Below, in pieces: positions 59,261 to 64,000 of a DNA stretch of 64,000 nt; the first letter of the stretch is position 1; each line of letters begins with the position of its first letter. The position numbers were made by a program, and so were the translations under genes. Under the pieces are notes generated by a model, which made no database searches, was not told the origin of the DNA, and saw only the letters and a list, made by a program, of their open reading frames with translations. The DNA comes from Oceanisphaera sp. IT1-181 (GTDB lineage: Bacteria; Pseudomonadota; Gammaproteobacteria; Enterobacterales; Aeromonadaceae), in the NCBI RefSeq assembly GCF_033807535.1, contig NZ_CP136856.1, positions 677,001 through 741,000 of the forward strand, given 5' to 3'.

Positions 59261-59315
59261 GTAAGTGGTGAGGCGAAAGGAGTTACTCCTCACTCCTCAC
59301 CCTTCACCCCTCACG
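59261..59315. repeat. GTGAGG heptamer inverted element, copy 7
   Basis: Between converging djlA and the 2-hydroxyacid dehydrogenase gene. Left units GTAAGTG, GTGAGGC, GAAAGGA; right units CTCCTCA, CTCCTCA, CCCTTCA, CCCCTCA in 7-bp register. This is the most compact copy, with almost no spacer. No other terminator lies in this gap. Confidence 0.75.
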
Positions 59316-59323
59316 TTAATTTA

Positions 59324-60274
59324 TTAAACCACTCTATTCTGCGTGTTACCCGCCACGAAGGCTTCTATGTTATCGATTAACTGATCCGCTAAGCGTTGCA
59401 TGGAGGCTTGACTGGCCCAAGCGATATGCGGCGTTAAGATAAAGTTCGGATAGGCGAGCGCTTGCATCAAAGGGTTATCTGCTGCCGGCGGCTCAGCCGT
59501 CACTACATCAAAGCCCGCCCCGCCAATCAGCTTTTTCTCCAGTGCCACTAGTAAGGCCGCTTCATCCACTAAACCACCGCGACCGACGTTGATCAACAGC
59601 GCGTCTTCTTTCATTAGCTTAAATTCCGGCTCGGCAATTAAATGCTGAGTTTCTTCATTCAATGGGCAATGCAGGCTAATAATATCGGCTTGGGATAATA
59701 GCTGCTCAAAGCTCACTCGGCCCTCACCGGGCACTTGGCCTTTACGCGCCGCCACTATGACCTTCATCCCTAGTGCTAACGCCAACTTTTCGAGATCTTT
59801 AGCAATAGCGCCATAGCCAATCAGGCCTAAGGTTTGGCCGTGTAAGTCGCGGACCGGATAATCGAAGTAACAAAATTGCCCGCTTTGCTGCCATCGGCCG
59901 TCCACAATCGAGCTGCGATAAGCATGCAAGTTACGACTGAGCGCCATCATCAAAGATAACGCATGCTCAGGCACCGAACTTTTGCTGTAATCGCGCACAT
60001 TACACACCGCAATGCCCGCTTGCCGACAGGCCTCTAAATCCACGTTATTGCAACCAGTAGCGGCCAGCGCAATCATCTTTAGTCGTGGTAAAGTGGCCAG
60101 CATCTCTGCAGTCAGGCTGATTTTATTCACCAATACAATATCTGCTTCTGCTAAGCGCGTCTGTACTTGCTCAGGCTGCGTGTCGTCATAGCTTTGCCAT
60201 TGGTGGTCAAAGTTAGGGCGTCGCAGGTGGGCCGATGGTGGCAGGGTTTCTTGGTCGAGAAATACCAGATTCAT
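59324..60274 (-). CDS. D-2-hydroxyacid dehydrogenase (glycerate dehydrogenase-like)
   Basis: 316 residues. D-isomer-specific 2-hydroxyacid dehydrogenase: NAD-binding TLGLIGYGAIAKDLEKLA (about 146-163), catalytic Arg in NVGRGGLVDEAAL, Glu in GGAGFDVVTAEPP, and His in LTPHIAWAS. It is closest by eye to the HprA glycerate/hydroxypyruvate reductase group; exact substrate uncertain. Its 5' end overlaps the 3' end of the upstream DUF3530 gene by 62 bp in another frame. Confidence 0.9.
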   Translation of the reverse strand: MNLVFLDQETLPPSAHLRRPNFDHQWQSYDDTQPEQVQTRLAEADIVLVNKISLTAEMLATLPRLKMIALAATGCNNVDLEACRQAGIAVCNVRDYSKSSVPEHALSLMMALSRNLHAYRSSIVDGRWQQSGQFCYFDYPVRDLHGQTLGLIGYGAIAKDLEKLALALGMKVIVAARKGQVPGEGRVSFEQLLSQADIISLHCPLNEETQHLIAEPEFKLMKEDALLINVGRGGLVDEAALLVALEKKLIGGAGFDVVTAEPPAADNPLMQALAYPNFILTPHIAWASQASMQRLADQLIDNIEAFVAGNTQNRVV

Positions 60275-61097
60275 GATGTTGCTCCTTTAAATAATGGGGC
60301 GCATTAGGGGGCAGAGGTAACCAACCCAGCCGCACCAGCCAGCCCGCGATTTGCTTGTTCAAATTCTCAATGCCATTAAAGCGTTGCTGTGCGTAACCGG
60401 TTTTCTCTCGGCGGCTGAGCTGCTGTTGGCGTCGTTGTTGATTATGCCAAGCCAACGGGCTGTCGGGGCGACGATAGATATCCAAAACCGGATAAGGACT
60501 GCGCGCCAGACTGACGGCTAGCATTTTTTGTTGCGCCATCGGCTGCGGCAAAGCATCAAATAAAATTAAGGCGTGAGGCGCGATGAGTTGCTCCGTATCC
60601 ACCCATTGTTGATACCAGAGAGCGGCACTGCCTTGAGCGAGCATGACCACAGGTCGCGTAGTCGTTTTATCCGAGTCAGAGTCACCATTAATCTCGGCAT
60701 CTTTGTCTATATCGGTAGCAGTCAGTTCAGCGAGGCGTACCAGTTGTAGCGTTAACCAAGCTTGCTGGGCGGGCGAGGGGTGTTCGCTACTGGGATCAAA
60801 CACCTGTTGTGCGGTATCCGGCAGTAACAGCCGGACTTCCCAGTTGCGTTGTTGCCAATAGTGCGCGACCGGTAACCACAAATGTGTCTGATTAAGCTCG
60901 GGCCAAATCAGCAACTGGCCCTGCGCGCGACTGGATGCAGGAAAGTGCAACATCTGGCCGCGGGCTTGATATTGTTCAAACGCGGGCCAGCTGAGCTGAG
61001 ACTGACGCAGAGTCTGCGCTTGACTGGCAGGAGTGATCAGCCAATAGGCCAGCGCAAGCGCGGCCAATGGTATGATCCGCCTGCACGCCTGTCTCAT
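60213..61097 (-). CDS. DUF3530 family protein
   Basis: 294 residues from ATG 61097, which overlaps the rluA stop as ATGA. A 13-codon longer start is possible but lies inside rluA. A signal peptide or anchor follows (ALALAYWLITPASQAQ, about 10-27). The body resembles the DUF3530 alpha/beta-hydrolase-like family: LLIWPELNQTHLW, then VVMLAQGSAALWYQQW in the nucleophile-elbow position (GSA), and ALILFDALPQ. Function unknown, envelope location predicted. The last 20 residues are encoded within the start of the 2-hydroxyacid dehydrogenase gene. Confidence 0.8.
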   Translation of the reverse strand: MRQACRRIIPLAALALAYWLITPASQAQTLRQSQLSWPAFEQYQARGQMLHFPASSRAQGQLLIWPELNQTHLWLPVAHYWQQRNWEVRLLLPDTAQQVFDPSSEHPSPAQQAWLTLQLVRLAELTATDIDKDAEINGDSDSDKTTTRPVVMLAQGSAALWYQQWVDTEQLIAPHALILFDALPQPMAQQKMLAVSLARSPYPVLDIYRRPDSPLAWHNQQRRQQQLSRREKTGYAQQRFNGIENLNKQIAGWLVRLGWLPLPPNAPHYLKEQHHESGISRPRNPATIGPPATP

Positions 61098-61759
61098 GTG
61101 ATGGCGAAGGGGGCGGGAGCGGTAAATTTTAGCCACTCTTTGGTTTTAGGATGGCGAAACTCCAGCTCAGCCGCGTGCAACTGCAAATGGGGCGCCATGG
61201 TTAGCGCCTCACCTTCTGCATAGAGATTGTCGCCCAAAATCACATGACCCAAACTTTTCATGTGCACCCGTAATTGATGAGAGCGACCCGTAATGGGCGT
61301 CAACTTAATTAAGCTGCGATCTCTCAAGCGACGTATGCAGCGCCAATGGGTGAGCGCCGCTTTACCATTTTCATGATCCACCATATGCCGCGGCCGATTA
61401 GGCCAGTCGCAACATAAAGGTAGGTCTATGCTGCCCGCATCTTGCCTAGGATTACCGTACACCCAAGCGTAATAACACTTGGCGGTTTCACGCTCACGAA
61501 ACTGGCGGCTTAATTCAGCGTGCGCCTTGCGGTGCAGAGCCATCACTATCACACCCGAGGTGGCCATATCTAAACGATGCACCACTTGGGTGGTCGGGTA
61601 AACCCGTCCCACCCGCAGTGATAAACTGTCGAAATGGACAGGATCTCGGCCAGGTACGCTCAGCAAGCCGCTCGGCTTATTTAGCACAATTACGCTGTCG
61701 TCTTGATACAAAACGTCAAACATGGGATCCATCGGCGGATCATAGCGCAGTAATGCCAT
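61094..61759 (-). CDS. rluA: dual-specificity rRNA/tRNA pseudouridine synthase RluA
   Basis: 221 residues (E. coli 219). NKPSGLLSVPGR (27-38) and the catalytic HRLDMATSG with Asp64 are canonical. GRSHQLRVHM lies near 165. It makes pseudouridine 746 in 23S rRNA and 32 in several tRNAs. It is followed by the coupled DUF3530 gene and lies just downstream of rapA, the same rapA-rluA order as E. coli. Confidence 0.97.
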   Translation of the reverse strand: MALLRYDPPMDPMFDVLYQDDSVIVLNKPSGLLSVPGRDPVHFDSLSLRVGRVYPTTQVVHRLDMATSGVIVMALHRKAHAELSRQFRERETAKCYYAWVYGNPRQDAGSIDLPLCCDWPNRPRHMVDHENGKAALTHWRCIRRLRDRSLIKLTPITGRSHQLRVHMKSLGHVILGDNLYAEGEALTMAPHLQLHAAELEFRHPKTKEWLKFTAPAPFAIT

Positions 61760-61772
61760 GTGCTTATCTTCC

Positions 61773-64000
61773 TTATTGATGACTGACGACTATATAGCGA
61801 ATCGCGTCCAATTTTAAGCGGGTGTTGTTAAGCAAGCTATCCAACTCTTCAAGCAGCGCTTGCACATGGCTGATTTCACTTTCGCGCACGTTAGGGTTCA
61901 CCTTGGCTAATTGCTGCAAACGAGCTAGCTCTTGACCAATGGAGGCATGCATACGCTCGCGTGCTTGCTCGACCAAGGCTTGCATCTGTAACTCGGCGAC
62001 CGGTGCGGCTTGCTGTAACAAATGGTGAATAACGGCTTGCGATGCATTTACCAGCTTACTGGCTAAGTGACGATTAACTGGGCTGAGTTGGCGATCAAAT
62101 GACTCAAAGGTCACTTTATCGGCCAGATCGTTGCCGCTCTTATCTAGCAGTAAGCGGATCGGCGCCGGTGGCAAGAAGCGATACAACTGGGAGTTTTGTG
62201 CCGACTCAGCGACAAAGATCAGCTCTAAAAATTGGGTACCAACTGGCAGCGCCTTGTTTTTTAGGATCGCCACTGACGTGGTGCCAATTTCCGAGCCCAG
62301 TACCAAGTCCATGCCACCGCGGATCATCGGATGATCCCAAGTTAATAGTTGCAAGTCATCACGACTGAGCGCCGTTTCTCGGTCAAAGGTAATGCTGGCG
62401 CCATCTTCGGGTAAACCCGGAAAACTGGTCACCAACATATGCTCACTGGGGTGCAGCACGATGGCATTTTCGCCTTTGTCGTCTTGGTGCACGCCCACTT
62501 CATCAAACAACTTGATGGCAAAAATGGCCAAGGTCGGATCTTCATCTACCGCACTCAACTCACCCGCCAAATCCCGGTCCAAAATAACGCCGCTGGAATT
62601 AAGCTCCAACAAGCGGTCTCGGCCCAATTCCATATGGCTTTCCAGCTCAGTGGTTAGCGCACGGGTTTGCTCAATTAATTGTGCCAGTCCGTCTTGGTTT
62701 TGACCGTGTTCAGCAAGCAAAGCCAGTAACGTATCGCACGTTTGCTGATACACCGGCTGACCCACGGCGTTAGGTTTACTAAAGGCATCCATCCCTTGGT
62801 GGTACCACTGGGTGAGTGCGGCTTGCGCCGTACCTTCTAAATAAGGCACATGAATATCGATGTCGTGTTCTTGACCAATGCGGTCGAGGCGACCAATACG
62901 CTGCTCTAATAAGTCGGGGTTCAACGGTAAGTCAAACAGCACCAGCTGATGGGCAAACTGGAAGTTACGACCTTCGGAACCAATTTCCGAACAGATCATT
63001 ACCTGCGCGCCGCCTTCTTGCTGGGCAAAATAGGCCGCGGCTTTATCACGGTCCAGCAAGGTCATGCCTTCATGGAAGACGGTGCCACGAATGCCTTCTT
63101 TGGTACGCAGTACCTCTTCCAGTGCTAATGCCACGCCGGCTTTGGCGGTAATGACCAAAATCTTGATATTGCGGTGCGCTTTAGTGAACTCCAATAACCA
63201 GTCGACACGGCTATCGAACAGCGTCCAAGCATTATTATCGCCTTCAAACTGACGATAAATTTCTTCCGGATACAAGGCTTGCAACGCTTGTTGCGTAACG
63301 TCCAGCTGCGAGCCCATCATGTTCGCCACTTTAATCGCGGTGGTATATTGGCTGGGCAAGGGCAGGGGGTGTAAATGCAAGACGCGCGCCGGAAAGCCTT
63401 TAATGGCGTGGCGCGTATTACGAAACAACAAGCGACCGGTACCGTGGCGGTCTAATAGTTGCGCCAATAACTGTTTACGCTGGCTGGCATCTTGTAATGC
63501 AGTTTCGTCCAGTCCGTCCATAAAGGGCGCTAACCCGGCAATGGCCGCCGCATCCAAAGGCGCATCGGACAGCAAGGTCTCGGCTGCAGCCGCTAACGGC
63601 AGATATTCTTCTTCTTCGGCTAAGAAAGCGTCGTAATCGTAGAAGCGCTCCGGATCCAGTAAACGTAAACGCGCGAAGTGGCTCTCGTGGCCTTGTTGAT
63701 CCGGTGTCGCCGTCAACAACAACACGCCGGCGGTGTCTTCGGCCAGCGCTTCTACTACTTCATAGGCGCGGCTCGGCTGCTCTGCGTCCCACAATAAATG
63801 GTGCGCTTCATCGACCACCATTAAATCCCAATCGCTTTCATGCAATTGTTCAAAGCGTTTACGCTTTTTGGTAATAAAATCCAAGCTACACAATACCAGC
63901 TGCTCCGTATCAAACGGATTCGCCGCATCAGCAAAGGCTTCTACACATCGCTCTTCATCAAACAGCGCAAAATGTAAGTTAAAGCGGCGCATCATTTCAA
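61773..64000 (-). CDS. rapA: RNA polymerase-associated ATPase RapA (partial, N-terminus beyond window)
   Basis: About 741 C-terminal residues of an expected 968 or so; the frame is still open at the right edge (a GAA codon precedes the first ATG), so the start lies outside. The Swi2/Snf2 DEAH box (VVDEAHHLLW) and motif III TATPDQQG are present. Helicase C-terminal motifs include VFHEGM, MICSEIGSEGRNFQFAH and EQRIGRLDRIGQEHDI (Arg fingers). RapA binds RNA polymerase core and reactivates stalled post-termination complexes. The N-terminal Tudor-like domains and Walker A are off-window. It is followed 13 bp later by rluA. Confidence 0.97.
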   Translation of the reverse strand, partial: EMMRRFNLHFALFDEERCVEAFADAANPFDTEQLVLCSLDFITKKRKRFEQLHESDWDLMVVDEAHHLLWDAEQPSRAYEVVEALAEDTAGVLLLTATPDQQGHESHFARLRLLDPERFYDYDAFLAEEEEYLPLAAAAETLLSDAPLDAAAIAGLAPFMDGLDETALQDASQRKQLLAQLLDRHGTGRLLFRNTRHAIKGFPARVLHLHPLPLPSQYTTAIKVANMMGSQLDVTQQALQALYPEEIYRQFEGDNNAWTLFDSRVDWLLEFTKAHRNIKILVITAKAGVALALEEVLRTKEGIRGTVFHEGMTLLDRDKAAAYFAQQEGGAQVMICSEIGSEGRNFQFAHQLVLFDLPLNPDLLEQRIGRLDRIGQEHDIDIHVPYLEGTAQAALTQWYHQGMDAFSKPNAVGQPVYQQTCDTLLALLAEHGQNQDGLAQLIEQTRALTTELESHMELGRDRLLELNSSGVILDRDLAGELSAVDEDPTLAIFAIKLFDEVGVHQDDKGENAIVLHPSEHMLVTSFPGLPEDGASITFDRETALSRDDLQLLTWDHPMIRGGMDLVLGSEIGTTSVAILKNKALPVGTQFLELIFVAESAQNSQLYRFLPPAPIRLLLDKSGNDLADKVTFESFDRQLSPVNRHLASKLVNASQAVIHHLLQQAAPVAELQMQALVEQARERMHASIGQELARLQQLAKVNPNVRESEISHVQALLEELDSLLNNTRLKLDAIRYIVVSHQ

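Overview
The window is ordinary chromosome from a gammaproteobacterium. Gene content and order resemble Escherichia coli but are broken up in the way seen in Aeromonadales. Protein similarity by eye and the general style (about 50% G+C, many TTA/CAA/GGC codons) make an Oceanisphaera/Oceanimonas/Zobellella-type organism my best guess; this is inference, not proof. I see no prophage, plasmid, CRISPR array or intact insertion sequence.

Layout. (1) Positions 1-14,500 are a rearranged version of the E. coli crp-yhfA-prkB-yheUTS / yheV-slyDX-fkpA neighbourhood. Inserted in it are a LysE exporter, an acyltransferase, a SAM methyltransferase, rlmJ and an AraC-like regulator. (2) 13,600-18,900 hold a stand-alone DsbD-alpha domain, fxsA, a MATE pump and groES-groEL; fxsA and groES each have a convincing sigma-32 promoter. 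(3) 19,100-22,000 hold a two-gene signalling pair: a periplasmic SUOX-fold protein and a transmembrane GGDEF-EAL protein with degenerate catalytic motifs, resembling PruR-DcpA. (4) 22,100-26,700 contain EF-P with both of its modification enzymes (epmB, epmA), plus guaC and a VOC protein. (5) 26,700-27,250 is a gene-poor patch with a 200-bp palindromic element and a remnant of a LysR regulator. (6) 27,250-46,000 is a well-conserved core: mscM-psd, rsgA, orn, four tRNA-Gly genes and one decayed copy, queG/nnr-tsaE-amiB-mutL-miaA-hfq-hflX-hflKC. (7) 46,100-51,300: purA, ispB, rplU-rpmA-obgE, folA. (8) 51,400-64,000: apaH-apaG-rsmA-pdxA-surA-lptD, djlA, a 2-hydroxyacid dehydrogenase, a DUF3530 protein, rluA and the C-terminal part of rapA, which runs off the right edge.

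Main themes are protein folding and envelope quality control (GroESL, SlyD, FkpA, SurA, LptD, DjlA, HflKC, DsbD-alpha), translation factors (EF-P with its modification pathway, RsgA, Obg, YheS, HflX, MiaA, TsaE, RsmA, RluA, RlmJ, QueG) and purine metabolism (GuaC, PurA).

The most unusual structure is a family of intergenic elements made of 7-bp-period purine-rich arrays (GTGAGGN and variants) followed by the complementary pyrimidine-rich arrays. I find seven clear copies and one fragment. All lie between the 3' ends of converging genes and none lies in a divergent or operon gap. Several run up to or into the stop codon of the minus-strand gene.
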